Assembly (NCBI RefSeq): GCF_900102085.1
Contig: NZ_FMVM01000003.1
Span: 186,001 to 250,000 of the forward strand
Length of the DNA stretch: 64,000 nt
Origin: Paenibacillus polysaccharolyticus
Lineage (GTDB): Bacteria > Bacillota > Bacilli > Paenibacillales > Paenibacillaceae
Direction: 5' to 3'
Each line of letters opens with the position of its first letter. Positions within the stretch are counted from its first letter, which is position 1. Below the pieces are notes generated by a model. That model was not told the origin of the DNA. It worked only from the letters and a program-made list of their open reading frames with translations, and searched no databases. A program made the position numbers and the translations under genes. Below are positions 9,390-18,746 of this stretch, piece after piece.

Positions 9390-11309
9390 TTAGTTCAGTA
9401 CTGTCAGCAGTTTATCCTGCTCGTTCACAGTCTGACTTTTAGTAGGGACAACGTCGAGATAACTGGAAGTATTGGTGATAATTACTGGGGTTACGATCTC
9501 GTATCCCGCATCTTTAATCGCTTGCAGATCAAACTCCATAATGAGATCACCTGCATTGACACGATCACCATCTTTGACATGTGCAGTAAAGTGTTGGCCT
9601 TTCAATTGCACCGTATCTTGACCAATGTGAATCAGCATCTCTACACCATCATCTGTAACAAGACCAATTGCGTGTTTGGTACGATACACGGTTTGCACAA
9701 CACCTGTAATCGGGGACACAACTCTACCACTGGTTGGACGGATGGCAATCCCTTTACCCATATGTTCTCCTGCAAACGTAACATCGTTAATTTCTTTCAG
9801 TTCAACCACTTCACCAGCCATTGGGCTAACGATTTCATAACGGTTATTCGGGTTAGGATCAAGTACAGGTGCCGGAGCGGCTGTTTTTTCAACTGGATCT
9901 TTGAAGCCCACAACATAAGTCAAGATGAAACCAAGAATGAATGCGATAATTGTAGCTGCTACAACCCAGAAGAATACGGAATTCATTCCTTCTGTAGGGC
10001 TTACATAGCTCGGATAACCGAAGATCCCTAGACCACCAATGATGTAACCTTTCGCTCCGAACAAACCAAGGATACCTCCACCAATACCACCAGCAATACA
10101 GCTCATAATAAATGGTTTTTTGAGTGGTAGTGTCACACCGTAAATCGCTGGCTCAGTTACACCGAATATACCGGAAATGAATGCAGGTGCACCGAGTGTT
10201 TTCACTTTTTGGCTTTTCGTTTTCAGCATAACCGCCAGCACTGCACCGATCTGAGCAAAGGAAGCTGCAAAAGAAAGTGCCAGAATCGAATCATAACCAA
10301 GCGTAGCAAGGTTAACGAATACCAATGGAACGAGTCCCCAGTGGAGTCCGAACAAGACGAATACTTGCCACAAACCACCGATTACAAGACCTGTAAGTAA
10401 CGGACTCAGTCCGTAAATGGAAGATGTAAATGCACCTAACAGTTGACCTGCCCATGTCGCAATCGGGCCAATAACCAAAAATGTAAGGGGTACAATAACG
10501 AGCAACGTACAAAATGGAACCAAGAAGTTACTGACTACTTTAGGCATAACTTTTTTGAAGAAACGTTCAATTTTAACCGCGAAGAACGTAGCTATAATAA
10601 TCGGGATAACGGATGAGGCATAATCCATCAAAATGACCGGAATACCTAGAAACTCTATCCGGATCGGTGATTCAAACAAAGTGCCTGCAAACAAAGTGTA
10701 CATCGGTTCCCCAGCGCGTATTCCCGCAAGTGTCGGGTAGACTAACGATGCACCGATGGCCATACCCAGGAACGGGCTTCCACCGAATTTTTTAATGGCT
10801 GTGTATCCAAGGAAGATCGGGAAGAAGTAAAACAAACAATCTCCAATAGCGTTTAACAACGCATACGTACCTTCCGTATTATTAATCCAACCAAGGGACA
10901 CGAACATCGCCGTGAAACCTTTGATCATCCCTGTTGCTGCAAGCAATCCGAGAACCGGAGTAAATACACCGGAGATCATATCGACAAAACGGTTAAACAA
11001 ATTGCCTTTTGGACCGGAGTCTGCATCATCCGCATCGACTTGACCCTCAGCAGACAGATTGCCTACTTTAACCACAGCTTTATATACGTCCGGCACTTCG
11101 TTGCCGATTACGACTTGATATTGTCCTCCGCTCTGCATAACGGTAATTACACCAGGCATATTTTTCAGTTCTTCTGTTTTGGCTACGCTTTCATTTTTCA
11201 GTTTAAACCGCAATCTCGTTACGCAATGGAATACACTGTTTACGTTCTCAGGTCCACCAACCCGTGACAGAATGTCTTTTGCTAATTGATCGTAGTTGCT
11301 CATTGTCAT
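9390..11309 (-). CDS. bglP: PTS beta-glucoside transporter EIIBCA, first copy
   Basis: A 639-residue fusion in the order EIIB (C29 in FHCVTRLRF is the phospho-cysteine), EIIC (about residues 105-470, many membrane helices including TEPAIYGV), and EIIA (H561 in MLIHIGQD is the phospho-histidine). It imports and phosphorylates beta-glucosides such as salicin, arbutin or cellobiose-type sugars using phosphate from HPr. It is followed by the GH1 gene and preceded by a 330-base leader with a promoter, a cre-like site and RAT/terminator elements. Confidence 0.95.
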   Translation of the reverse strand: MTMSNYDQLAKDILSRVGGPENVNSVFHCVTRLRFKLKNESVAKTEELKNMPGVITVMQSGGQYQVVIGNEVPDVYKAVVKVGNLSAEGQVDADDADSGPKGNLFNRFVDMISGVFTPVLGLLAATGMIKGFTAMFVSLGWINNTEGTYALLNAIGDCLFYFFPIFLGYTAIKKFGGSPFLGMAIGASLVYPTLAGIRAGEPMYTLFAGTLFESPIRIEFLGIPVILMDYASSVIPIIIATFFAVKIERFFKKVMPKVVSNFLVPFCTLLVIVPLTFLVIGPIATWAGQLLGAFTSSIYGLSPLLTGLVIGGLWQVFVLFGLHWGLVPLVFVNLATLGYDSILALSFAASFAQIGAVLAVMLKTKSQKVKTLGAPAFISGIFGVTEPAIYGVTLPLKKPFIMSCIAGGIGGGILGLFGAKGYIIGGLGIFGYPSYVSPTEGMNSVFFWVVAATIIAFILGFILTYVVGFKDPVEKTAAPAPVLDPNPNNRYEIVSPMAGEVVELKEINDVTFAGEHMGKGIAIRPTSGRVVSPITGVVQTVYRTKHAIGLVTDDGVEMLIHIGQDTVQLKGQHFTAHVKDGDRVNAGDLIMEFDLQAIKDAGYEIVTPVIITNTSSYLDVVPTKSQTVNEQDKLLTVLN

Positions 11310-11342
11310 TCTTCCTCTCTAAGTAGACTCCCCATGCTTGTG

Positions 11343-11446
11343 AAACAAAGAAAACCTGAACTACTGAACAATCACAACGTACCGGAGATCCGGAAATCAG
11401 TCATGTTATTCAGCAATTCAGGTTTTGCCCTTAACGGTTGCAACCC
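11343..11446 (-). promoter_or_regulatory. RAT-type antiterminator overlapping a terminator, in front of the first EIIBCA gene
   Basis: On the minus strand a RAT-like sequence at 11421-11446 (GGGTTGCAACCG, then GGGCAAAACC) shares its 3' half with a terminator. The terminator stem is AAAACCTGAA (11417-11426) against TTCAGGTTTT (11351-11360), followed by CTTTGTTT. Binding of LicT to the RAT would block the terminator. The loop is long, with further imperfect pairing inside. Confidence 0.8.
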
Positions 11447-11518
11447 TGTAAGGCTGTACACATTGATATTTGATTATAAACTGCAAGCACATTGATTCAT
11501 CCTCAAACCTTTCGGTCC

Positions 11519-11547
11519 GGCATTGCCTGATTGAACAGTAACAATCC
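11519..11547 (-). promoter_or_regulatory. Upstream RAT element of the first bgl leader
   Basis: Minus strand GGATTGTTACTG, a short loop, then CAGGCAATGCC: a near-ideal LicT RAT. Unlike the other RATs here it has no clear T-tailed terminator of its own; the nearest one is the RAT/terminator about 75 bases downstream. Confidence 0.75.
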
Positions 11548-11557
11548 GTTTGGATAA

Positions 11558-11571
11558 TGTATGCGCTTACT
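11558..11571 (-). promoter_or_regulatory. Probable CcpA cre site
   Basis: Minus strand AGTAAGCGCATACA matches the cre consensus TGWAANCGNTNWCA at 12 of 14 positions. It lies at or just after the start expected from the promoter at 11582-11610, where CcpA would repress the operon when glucose is present. Confidence 0.6.
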
Positions 11572-11581
11572 TCTTGACATC

Positions 11582-11610
11582 ATCATAGTACATCCGCACT
11601 ATGTTTGCAA
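11582..11610 (-). promoter_or_regulatory. Sigma-A promoter of the first EIIBCA-GH1 operon
   Basis: Minus strand TTGCAA-N17-TATGAT. The transcript would start near 11575, just before the cre-like site and the RAT elements. It lies after the licT stop codon, so permease and glucosidase can be expressed apart from licT. Confidence 0.7.
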
Positions 11611-11643
11611 GCACTTTTTTAATTTATTGGTTAATCGTCATGA

Positions 11644-12483
11644 TTATTCAGATGTTGCATTGACCACTCGCTCAATATGAATGGTTAAATACATCATTTC
11701 TTCGTCAGTCAGTTGATAGGTGTAGTTATTTTCAATGAATTTTTTGATTTTAACAGAGCACTTGTATGCATCCGGGTATTTTTTCTGAATCATCTGAAAC
11801 AATTCATCATCATTGTTGCTCTTATAGTGTTTCCCCTTCACCATCCGCTGCGCGAAATACTTCAGGTGAGTAACAAAACGAGTATAGTTCAACGCATTCT
11901 CATCAAAGTCTATTTTGAAGTGATATTTAATAACGGTCAGAATCTCCTGCATCACCTGCGTCATGCTACGTATATTGGGCATCTCTTCGTTAAGTGCTGC
12001 ATTCACAAAATGCAATGCCATAAATCCGGCCTCATCCTCCGGCAAAAGCACTCCAAATTGATCACAGATCATATTTAACGCTTCAAGCCCCACTTCATAC
12101 TCATCCTTATACAACTGCTTGGTTTCCCATAACAACCCATTCCGAATCGGAAGATTATTGCGATACCGCTCAATGGCAAAATGAATATGATCCGTAAGAT
12201 GCAGATAGATACTCTCATTTAACTTCTTCCCAAGCTTCAGCTTGGCATACGCAATAATTTCTTCGGACACTTTCATATACTCAAGTGGAATGCTGGCAAT
12301 TAAAGCCTTGAAGTTTTCCTGAATATCTTCATTCTGTAAAGTAAAGATCTTGTCAACATGCTGGTCAGAGATCAGATCACCCGCCTTTTTTTGAAAAGCG
12401 ATACCTCTACCAATAACAATAACTTCCTGTTCATCTTTGATGGCGACTACCGCATTATTGTTTAACACCTTCTCAATTCTCAC
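11644..12483 (-). CDS. licT: LicT/BglG-family transcription antiterminator, first copy
   Basis: A 279-residue protein with an N-terminal CAT RNA-binding domain (to about residue 55, EKVLNNNAVVAI and GRGIAFQKKAGD) and two PRD domains whose histidines are phosphorylated by the PTS. The LTDHIHFA motif (H99) is the first conserved PRD histidine. The longer ATG frame from 12609 is rejected: the GTG at 12483 has GGAG 7 bases upstream and gives the normal family length. It should bind the RAT sites before the EIIBCA gene when beta-glucosides are present. Upstream of the GTG a short GC-stem followed by TTTTT might be a weak attenuator. Confidence 0.93.
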   Translation of the reverse strand: MRIEKVLNNNAVVAIKDEQEVIVIGRGIAFQKKAGDLISDQHVDKIFTLQNEDIQENFKALIASIPLEYMKVSEEIIAYAKLKLGKKLNESIYLHLTDHIHFAIERYRNNLPIRNGLLWETKQLYKDEYEVGLEALNMICDQFGVLLPEDEAGFMALHFVNAALNEEMPNIRSMTQVMQEILTVIKYHFKIDFDENALNYTRFVTHLKYFAQRMVKGKHYKSNNDDELFQMIQKKYPDAYKCSVKIKKFIENNYTYQLTDEEMMYLTIHIERVVNATSE

Positions 12484-12639
12484 TTCATCACTCCAATATA
12501 CAGAAAAAGGCAAACCATACCTGCGCCTTGAGGTTACTGGACATGCCCTTATCTCTTCAATGTGAACTATATGTGCGTTCATGGTATTACATTTCACTGT
12601 TTTATGCAACTAGAAAACGCTAACAGTCTCTGATTGGGA

Positions 12640-12945
12640 TTACGTTTTTTTATGTTTGCTGTCCCGCTCCAATTCCGCCTCAATCTTACGATTAATAACT
12701 TCCATTCTCTCGGATGAGATTCGATCTATATCTTTGTATGCCTGATTCGCCTCGTAATCTTCTGACTCTTCTTTAGTCATTAATTTCAGATGATTTTTGA
12801 TCGTCTGTATATCTTGACGCATATACATCGTCTGCCTGTATTGATCAATAACAACGGCAAAGACGATACCTCCCACGATGATTGGGCCATAAGGAAACAT
12901 AATACACGAAACAATGCCTACCAATACAAGCATTAAGAAATACAT
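12640..12945 (-). CDS. Small membrane protein of unknown function
   Basis: A 101-residue protein. Two closely spaced hydrophobic segments at about residues 3-33 are followed by a long charged, probably coiled-coil tail rich in Lys, Glu, Asp and Arg (TIKNHLKLMTKEESEDYE onwards). The start has a perfect AGGAGG site 6 bases upstream. I do not recognise a family. It is on the same strand as licT, 150 bases away, but nothing else links them. Confidence 0.65.
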   Translation of the reverse strand: MYFLMLVLVGIVSCIMFPYGPIIVGGIVFAVVIDQYRQTMYMRQDIQTIKNHLKLMTKEESEDYEANQAYKDIDRISSERMEVINRKIEAELERDSKHKKT

Positions 12946-13020
12946 TCGTATCCTCCTGTTTAGTAGAGTATTTCAACCTTAGTATGAATATTCTTAAACA
13001 AGCTGGTCAGTTGTATTAAA

Positions 13021-13581
13021 CTACAAATTAAAGTGTTGCCGAATCCGTTGCGCCGATTGCTCAGCACTTTGATTTGTATTATCTATTCGAAGATAATGCT
13101 CATGTTTAACTTCTCCCGGTTCGGAATTTAATCGATATTTTCTCATAGAATGCAATAATTCTCCCTCAGACCAAGCAATGTCTCTTTTGGTTGGTTTATG
13201 AAGTAAACGATTGGAGCTTTTGTTCCGTTCCAGTCGTTCTGCAACGTTCGCTTCTAGTTCTACATAACATACTTCCGCACCTTGGGAAACAAACATATCG
13301 GTAAGATGACGAATATAGGCATGATCTTGCTCCACGTCAAAAGCCCATACAAATGTAAAAATAAGACCCGGAAGCTCACTCTGAGCAACCGCACGAAAGA
13401 TCTCCTCCCGAAACAATCCTACAAGTCTCTTCCCCTCTGAAGTGCTATAGCTAAAATAGGGGGATACAAGATCGATCGTCATATGATTATGAAACAGCTT
13501 CAGATCGGTGATCTTCTCCAGTTCCTGTCCAACGGTCATTTTACCAACTGCTTGCGGTCCAAAGATAATAATTAGTTTCAT
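13021..13581 (-). CDS. P-loop nucleotide kinase-like AAA family protein
   Basis: A 186-residue protein beginning with a strand and P-loop, IIIFGPQAVGKMTVGQ (Walker A GxxxxGK). A later Arg-rich lid segment reads RLERNKSSNRLLHKPTKRD. The size and layout fit small shikimate- or adenylylsulfate-kinase-like NTPases annotated as AAA family; the phosphate acceptor is unknown. The start follows AGGTGGAGG. Confidence 0.75.
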   Translation of the reverse strand: MKLIIIFGPQAVGKMTVGQELEKITDLKLFHNHMTIDLVSPYFSYSTSEGKRLVGLFREEIFRAVAQSELPGLIFTFVWAFDVEQDHAYIRHLTDMFVSQGAEVCYVELEANVAERLERNKSSNRLLHKPTKRDIAWSEGELLHSMRKYRLNSEPGEVKHEHYLRIDNTNQSAEQSAQRIRQHFNL

Positions 13582-13703
13582 TGGTTTCCTCCACCTAAAT
13601 ATAATCGGATGCGAATCCTTAAACAGTATATATTTAATCTATTTTCCCATTCATTTCTTTTTAAGGGTATTCTATCATCATACCTTTCTTGTAATAAATA
13701 AAA

Positions 13704-13748
13704 AAGAGATTTCAAAATCTCCTTGTTAAAATGGATTGAAATCTCTTT
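13704..13748 (-). terminator. Terminator after the acyltransferase gene
   Basis: Minus-strand stem AAGAGATTTCAA / TTGAAATCTCTT with a T-rich tail (TTTTTTATTT), about 40 bases after the acyltransferase stop codon. Confidence 0.85.
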
Positions 13749-13787
13749 GTACTTTTCCACATATTTTATTAAAAAATGAACGTATCA

Positions 13788-14876
13788 TTACCGTCCGATG
13801 AGAACCCATCCCCATTTTAGTCGGCGTAGTCCCACCGCACAGAGCCATGAAAGCAACAATGATGCGATAAATGATAACACAACGCCTAGGCTGAAGTGAC
13901 GGGCAAAATCGTCGGTGAGCACAAGTCTCCAGATCATCAAAACTAAAGGATGAATTAAAAAGATTCCAAATGCAACTTTGCCCAGAGAGTCTGTGAAGCG
14001 TGACACTTTATATTCGCTCCTGCGGCCTCTCGTACCCACTTTCTCACTCAAAACCAAGAGCACGAGACAAGCAGAAAGTGTAAATATATTTCGTACAATA
14101 AACAACACACTGTACATCAAAACCGGCCATTCGATTAACGTTGTTTTAATGATGCCAGAGGCGTACATCGAAATCGCTGCTCCGCTTATAAGTGCAACCA
14201 GCAGCACATAACGCAGGTGCATCATTTTATTCATCAACCATTCGAAGTTCAGTCCCATCCATGCTCCAAACCCGATCACTATCAAATAACTGGGTAACAG
14301 ACTGCCTGTTCGTTCGAAGTCAAACTTTACATTCAATACGTAAAACAGCCCTTGCGCTGCAATAAAATACAAAGGTAAATATTTTCTAAACCATGGTTTC
14401 CTTGTTAAATATAATATCCATGGAAAAACGATATAAAACTGGAGAATAATCAGAAAAAAGTACAAATGTGTATGAGCGGTCCCAAGGGTTAATTGCTTCA
14501 CAAACTGAACACTGTATGCTAATGGTTCCTTTCCTGCAATCAACTTCTTGATGACAAAATAGATCAGCGACCACACGACATACGGCACAAATATATAGAA
14601 CATTCGCTTCTTATAAAAGGAAATGATCCAGTCCTTCTCGTTTAACTTAGCACTGTAGTTATAGAACAGAACCAGTGAAGATAAAAACAAGAACGCCGGA
14701 ACTGCAAATTGCAGAAATGTATTCCAGAAATAAAACAGATCATGATCCCATGTATTTTTGGGATAATGCGCAACAGCAGTTGATGTTGCGTGGATCGCTA
14801 CAACTGCCATAATCGCAATAGCGCGATAGAGATCCAGATACTCTATGCGTCGGGGACGATTAACCGGTGGACTCAT
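13788..14876 (-). CDS. Acyltransferase-3 family membrane protein
   Basis: A 362-residue integral membrane protein with about ten hydrophobic helices. The N-terminal signature RIEYLDLYRAIAIMAVVAIH is that of acyltransferase-3 (OatA-like) enzymes, which move acetyl or other acyl groups onto cell-surface sugars. No extracellular SGNH domain is attached, so the acceptor cannot be guessed. I chose ATG 14876 because GAGG lies 8-9 bases upstream; the longer start at 14936 adds a non-family leader. Confidence 0.88.
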   Translation of the reverse strand: MSPPVNRPRRIEYLDLYRAIAIMAVVAIHATSTAVAHYPKNTWDHDLFYFWNTFLQFAVPAFLFLSSLVLFYNYSAKLNEKDWIISFYKKRMFYIFVPYVVWSLIYFVIKKLIAGKEPLAYSVQFVKQLTLGTAHTHLYFFLIILQFYIVFPWILYLTRKPWFRKYLPLYFIAAQGLFYVLNVKFDFERTGSLLPSYLIVIGFGAWMGLNFEWLMNKMMHLRYVLLVALISGAAISMYASGIIKTTLIEWPVLMYSVLFIVRNIFTLSACLVLLVLSEKVGTRGRRSEYKVSRFTDSLGKVAFGIFLIHPLVLMIWRLVLTDDFARHFSLGVVLSFIASLLLSWLCAVGLRRLKWGWVLIGR

Positions 14877-15002
14877 ACTTGTAACCTCACTTGTGTCTGA
14901 TAATAGAAAGATAGTCTCCGTCAATCCAGATTCCAAATCTTATTTTAATCAGCTAGCGAGGAGATTACAATCTTAATTTGTAGTATATTCAATTAACAAG
15001 GT

Positions 15003-17693
15003 TTAGCTACACTCACCCTCTTCAGTAATCATCCTGTAGGTGAATCGATATTTCCCAGATCCTACAGTAATAGCTACATCTGTGCCTGATTTGTTTAAAA
15101 ATACATAATCAGCAGATTGATGAATCAGGCTGCCGTTCTCCCTAATCGTTTGACGATCGGCATGTGGCAGATGTATCTCCGCTCTCGTATTGGCAGGAAT
15201 CTGAACACAAAGTTCCATTTCCCCATGTGTCTGTCGACGCCAACTAGACTTTACTTGGCCATACATACTCTCAAAACTAGCCTCTGCCCATTCCAGTCCC
15301 GGACCTGGATATGGCTTGATACGAACCTTCTTAAATCCGGGTTGCTTTTCATCAGGCTGAATCCCTGCCACATAACGATACAACCATTCTCCTATAGCAC
15401 CATAGGCATAATGATTAAACGAATTCATATCAGCACTCCACAGGCTCCCATCCTCTCTCATGCCATCCCAATGCTCCCACACGGTTGTTGCTCCCTGCGT
15501 CACCTGGTATAGCCAGGACGGATAATCTTCCTGCAACAATAATTCATAGGCTAGATCATTCCTGCCCATATCACTTAATACCGGATTCAAATAAGGTGTT
15601 CCTACAAAGCCGGTTGTAAGATGATTCTGTGTTTCTTTTAATAGTTCAGTCAATTGAGCAGCAACACGTTTAGAGGCTGATGTCTCAAGCAGATCAAACT
15701 GTAAGGCGAGCACATGCGCTGTTTGTGTTGGAACTGCTAGTCTGCCTGCAGGAGTGACATATTCATCTTGAAATGCCTTGACAATATTTCGATGCAGCTC
15801 ATCATAAACCTTAACATCTTCCAATTTACCGAGTGCAGCCGCAGCTTTACGAGTCAATGAAACGGAGTATGCATAAAATGCAGTTGCGACATAATGAATG
15901 TCCGTCGCCCCAACGTAACTGCCTGGCTTGGAATCCAGTGCAAGCCAATCCCCGAAATGAAACCCTGTATTCCAGAGGAAGACATTCTCTCCCTGATCAT
16001 AAATATACGCAATCCATCTCTGCATACTTTCATATTGCTCCTTGAGCAATCGCATGTCCCCATACATTTCGTACATGACCCAAGGACAGATCACCGCCGC
16101 ATCTCCCCAAGCAGATGAGGAATGACTTGTCTCTCCCCAGCCTTCAGGTATCAAGCTTTTCAGATCTGGAACAAAAAACGGCACGCCCCCATCTTCCCCT
16201 TGCTCTGCTCGCAAATCCCGAAGCCACTTCGTAAAAAAGGGAGCTGTATTCATCAGATAAGCGGAGGTTCTAATGAACATCTGCGCATCTCCTGTCCATC
16301 CCAGCCTCTCATCCCGCTGCGGACAATCCGTGGGCACGTCAACAAAGTTCCCTTTTTGTCCCCATAAAATATTGTGATGGAGTTGATTAACCAACGGGCT
16401 GGAGCAAGAGAAGTGGCCCGTGCGTTCCATGCTGGAATGAAGGACAACTCCTGTAAACTGATCTAAAACAACCTCTTCCGGGAACCCAATTAATTTTACA
16501 TAGCGGAATCCTTGAAAAGTAAAATGAGGTTCATATGTCTCCATCCCTCCTCCTTTGAGGGTGTAATGTATCCTTTGTTTGGCAGCACGAAGATTATCGA
16601 TATAAAAATTCCCCTGGTGATCTAATATTTCGGCATGGTGCAGTTCAACCGCCCACCCTGCATCCCCCTCAATACTGAATCTCACCCAGCCTACCATGTT
16701 CTGTCCCATATCGAGTACCCGATCTCCTTGCGGTGTTGTCAGTAAAGCTATGGGCTGTAGTTGCTCTATCTGCATGACAGGTACATTCTCTTGCGCAACG
16801 ATGATGTCCTTTGGATAGGAAAGGACCTGAGCAGGTACCCACGCACCTTGAGATTGGTCTCCCCAGTCGCTCTCCATACGCGCATCATAGATTTCCCCCA
16901 TATAAATGTCTGACATGCGAATGGCACTTGGTGCAGTAGACCACTCCTCATTCGAGCCGATGATCTCTTCCGAGCCATCAACATATCGAATATGAAGCTC
17001 CAGCAGTAAAGCAGATGTAGAACCGAAAATCTTTCGTTCTTTATTCCAACCAAAATGTCCCAGGTACCAGCCATCTCCAAGATAGGCTCCAAGCACATTT
17101 TCTCCAGTCTTAAGCTGATGGGTCACCTCATACGTCTGATACTGCAAGCGCTTACTATAAGTCGTCCAACCTGGCGTAAAATAATCCTCACCTACCCGAG
17201 TATGATTCAAATGTAACTCGTACATTCCAAGTGCCGTAGCGTAAATAGTTGCACGCAGAACAGGTTTCACAATGTGAAAGAATCTTCTCATGCGTGGACA
17301 GGATGATTCAGGTTCACCAGATCTGTTGGCTGTAATCCACTTTCCGGTCCAATCGGTGCTTAGTTCCATGCGTCCCATCTCAAAATAAGCGGCATCAGAC
17401 CACTCTGAGGAATTTTCAAATGCATCCCAAACCTGAACCCGGTAAAAATAGCGTGTTCGAGCAGCAGGTTGAAAACCTTCGAGCTCGACATGAACAGACT
17501 GATCTGATGTCAGCTGTTGTGAATCCCATATAATAACTGCAAAATCCGGTGTATGAGATAGCTGAACCTGATAAGACGCCTGTATACAGTTCCTACGATC
17601 TGATTCTAGCTTCCAGCTCAGTCGGGGCGATTTGACATCCAGACCAATTGGATTCAACCGATATTCACACCGAAGGTCACTGATCTTTAACAT
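15003..17693 (-). CDS. GH78 alpha-L-rhamnosidase
   Basis: An 896-residue cytoplasmic enzyme that releases terminal alpha-L-rhamnose from glycosides or pectic side chains. The N-terminal fibronectin-like domain has PRLSWKLES and is followed by beta-sandwich domains. The (alpha/alpha)6 catalytic domain has the family block CPQRDERLGWTGDAQMF near residue 450, carrying the general acid. There is no signal peptide, so the substrate must be imported. It is divergent from an AraC regulator across about 140 bases, which probably controls it. Confidence 0.93.
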   Translation of the reverse strand: MLKISDLRCEYRLNPIGLDVKSPRLSWKLESDRRNCIQASYQVQLSHTPDFAVIIWDSQQLTSDQSVHVELEGFQPAARTRYFYRVQVWDAFENSSEWSDAAYFEMGRMELSTDWTGKWITANRSGEPESSCPRMRRFFHIVKPVLRATIYATALGMYELHLNHTRVGEDYFTPGWTTYSKRLQYQTYEVTHQLKTGENVLGAYLGDGWYLGHFGWNKERKIFGSTSALLLELHIRYVDGSEEIIGSNEEWSTAPSAIRMSDIYMGEIYDARMESDWGDQSQGAWVPAQVLSYPKDIIVAQENVPVMQIEQLQPIALLTTPQGDRVLDMGQNMVGWVRFSIEGDAGWAVELHHAEILDHQGNFYIDNLRAAKQRIHYTLKGGGMETYEPHFTFQGFRYVKLIGFPEEVVLDQFTGVVLHSSMERTGHFSCSSPLVNQLHHNILWGQKGNFVDVPTDCPQRDERLGWTGDAQMFIRTSAYLMNTAPFFTKWLRDLRAEQGEDGGVPFFVPDLKSLIPEGWGETSHSSSAWGDAAVICPWVMYEMYGDMRLLKEQYESMQRWIAYIYDQGENVFLWNTGFHFGDWLALDSKPGSYVGATDIHYVATAFYAYSVSLTRKAAAALGKLEDVKVYDELHRNIVKAFQDEYVTPAGRLAVPTQTAHVLALQFDLLETSASKRVAAQLTELLKETQNHLTTGFVGTPYLNPVLSDMGRNDLAYELLLQEDYPSWLYQVTQGATTVWEHWDGMREDGSLWSADMNSFNHYAYGAIGEWLYRYVAGIQPDEKQPGFKKVRIKPYPGPGLEWAEASFESMYGQVKSSWRRQTHGEMELCVQIPANTRAEIHLPHADRQTIRENGSLIHQSADYVFLNKSGTDVAITVGSGKYRFTYRMITEEGECS

Positions 17694-17830
17694 ATTGTGA
17701 TCATCCTCTCCATCATGGCTTCCCTTGGTAGGTTACGATATAATTATATCGATTCCAGGGTGTGAATTATCCGGTAAAACGGACTCTTTTACCCCCTTAT
17801 ACAGCCATCTGTGGGAAGGAGAAACGGTGT

Positions 17831-18712
17831 ATGAAAAGGTCTGTAGAACTATTGAAAAGCGAAGCGTTCCTGAACCGTCCACTACAGTTATTCGTTAATC
17901 GCTGCTTTGAGAACTTTATAATGCCCTTTCACACCCATGATTTTGTTGAATACAGCTATGTTGCCGAAGGTAGTGGGTTTCACCACATCGGTGAAGATAT
18001 TGTACCTGTCAACAAGGGCATGTTATTTGTCATTCCTATCGGAATCCCTCACGTCTTCCGCCCCGTGAGTACAGATGCAACAAAAACACCCTTGGTCATC
18101 TATAACTGCTTGTTTAACGCCGAATTAATACAATCTTTGAGACATATTCTTCGGGATGAGGACATTATGCAACATCTGATGGACCTTGAGCAAAATCGGC
18201 AGAAGTATATCTCCGTCACAGATCATACAGGACGTTTGGAAGAATTAATGCATCAGTTATACCGTGAATTCTCCGTTCCCGGACCAGGTTCACTTGCGAT
18301 GTTAGACACACTGGTTAGCCAATTAATTATCATGACTTACAGACAGGATCAACAGAAGAAGTGTATGGACTCCACTCCACATCCCCCTATGTTTCATGAC
18401 ATGGAAGCCATTCTTCATTACCTCAGGCAACATCTTGGCGAACGTATCCTTATGAGTGATTTGGTTCAGTTATCGCGGTGGAGTGAGAAAAAGATTGGAA
18501 GAATGTTCGTCCGTTATACCGGGCAGACATTTAGATCCTATGTACAACATCTACGCATTCAAAGAAGTTGTGAGCTGTTAAAGCGATCGGACCATAAAGT
18601 GGGTATGATTGCTGAAATGGTTGGTTATCAGGATATGGATTCCTTTCATGCTGCCTTCAAAAAAATAACGGGTGACAGCCCGCTAGCCTATCGCAAAAAA
18701 TCCAGAGTATGA
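17831..18712 (+). CDS. AraC-family transcriptional regulator
   Basis: A 293-residue protein with an N-terminal cupin sensor (MPFHTHDFVEYSYVAEG, typical metal-free AraC cupin) and a C-terminal double helix-turn-helix (MSDLVQLSRWSEKKIGRMF and VGYQDMDSFHAAFKK). Its divergence from the GH78 gene suggests it senses rhamnose or a rhamnoside and activates the rhamnosidase. ATG 17831 is chosen because GGAAGGAG lies 9 bases upstream; the GTG at 17762 has no ribosome site. A 14-bp palindrome, GATATAATTATATC, sits in the intergenic region near 17740. Confidence 0.9.
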   Translation: MKRSVELLKSEAFLNRPLQLFVNRCFENFIMPFHTHDFVEYSYVAEGSGFHHIGEDIVPVNKGMLFVIPIGIPHVFRPVSTDATKTPLVIYNCLFNAELIQSLRHILRDEDIMQHLMDLEQNRQKYISVTDHTGRLEELMHQLYREFSVPGPGSLAMLDTLVSQLIIMTYRQDQQKKCMDSTPHPPMFHDMEAILHYLRQHLGERILMSDLVQLSRWSEKKIGRMFVRYTGQTFRSYVQHLRIQRSCELLKRSDHKVGMIAEMVGYQDMDSFHAAFKKITGDSPLAYRKKSRV

Positions 18713-18727
18713 CTTCTGCTCTGGATT
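18699..18727. terminator. Convergent terminator between AraC gene and nucleotidase gene
   Basis: Stem AATCCAGAG / CTCTGGATT overlapping the end of the AraC gene. The minus strand is followed by TTTTTT, and on the plus strand GTATTTTTT lies a little further on. Confidence 0.75.
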
Positions 18728-18746
18728 ACGGTAGTATTTTTTAATA

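Noticed and set aside
9360-10031. Plus-strand frame of 223 codons opposite the EIIBCA gene
   Set aside because: Antisense shadow of the EIIA/EIIC coding region; composition is that of a reverse-complement frame.
12484-12609. Longer start for the first licT
   Set aside because: The extra 42 residues are not family-like, and the GTG at 12483 has a good ribosome site and gives normal LicT length.
13578-13760. Minus-strand frame of 60 codons overlapping the start of the kinase-like gene
   Set aside because: It runs through the terminator hairpin at 13704-13748 and has no ribosome site.
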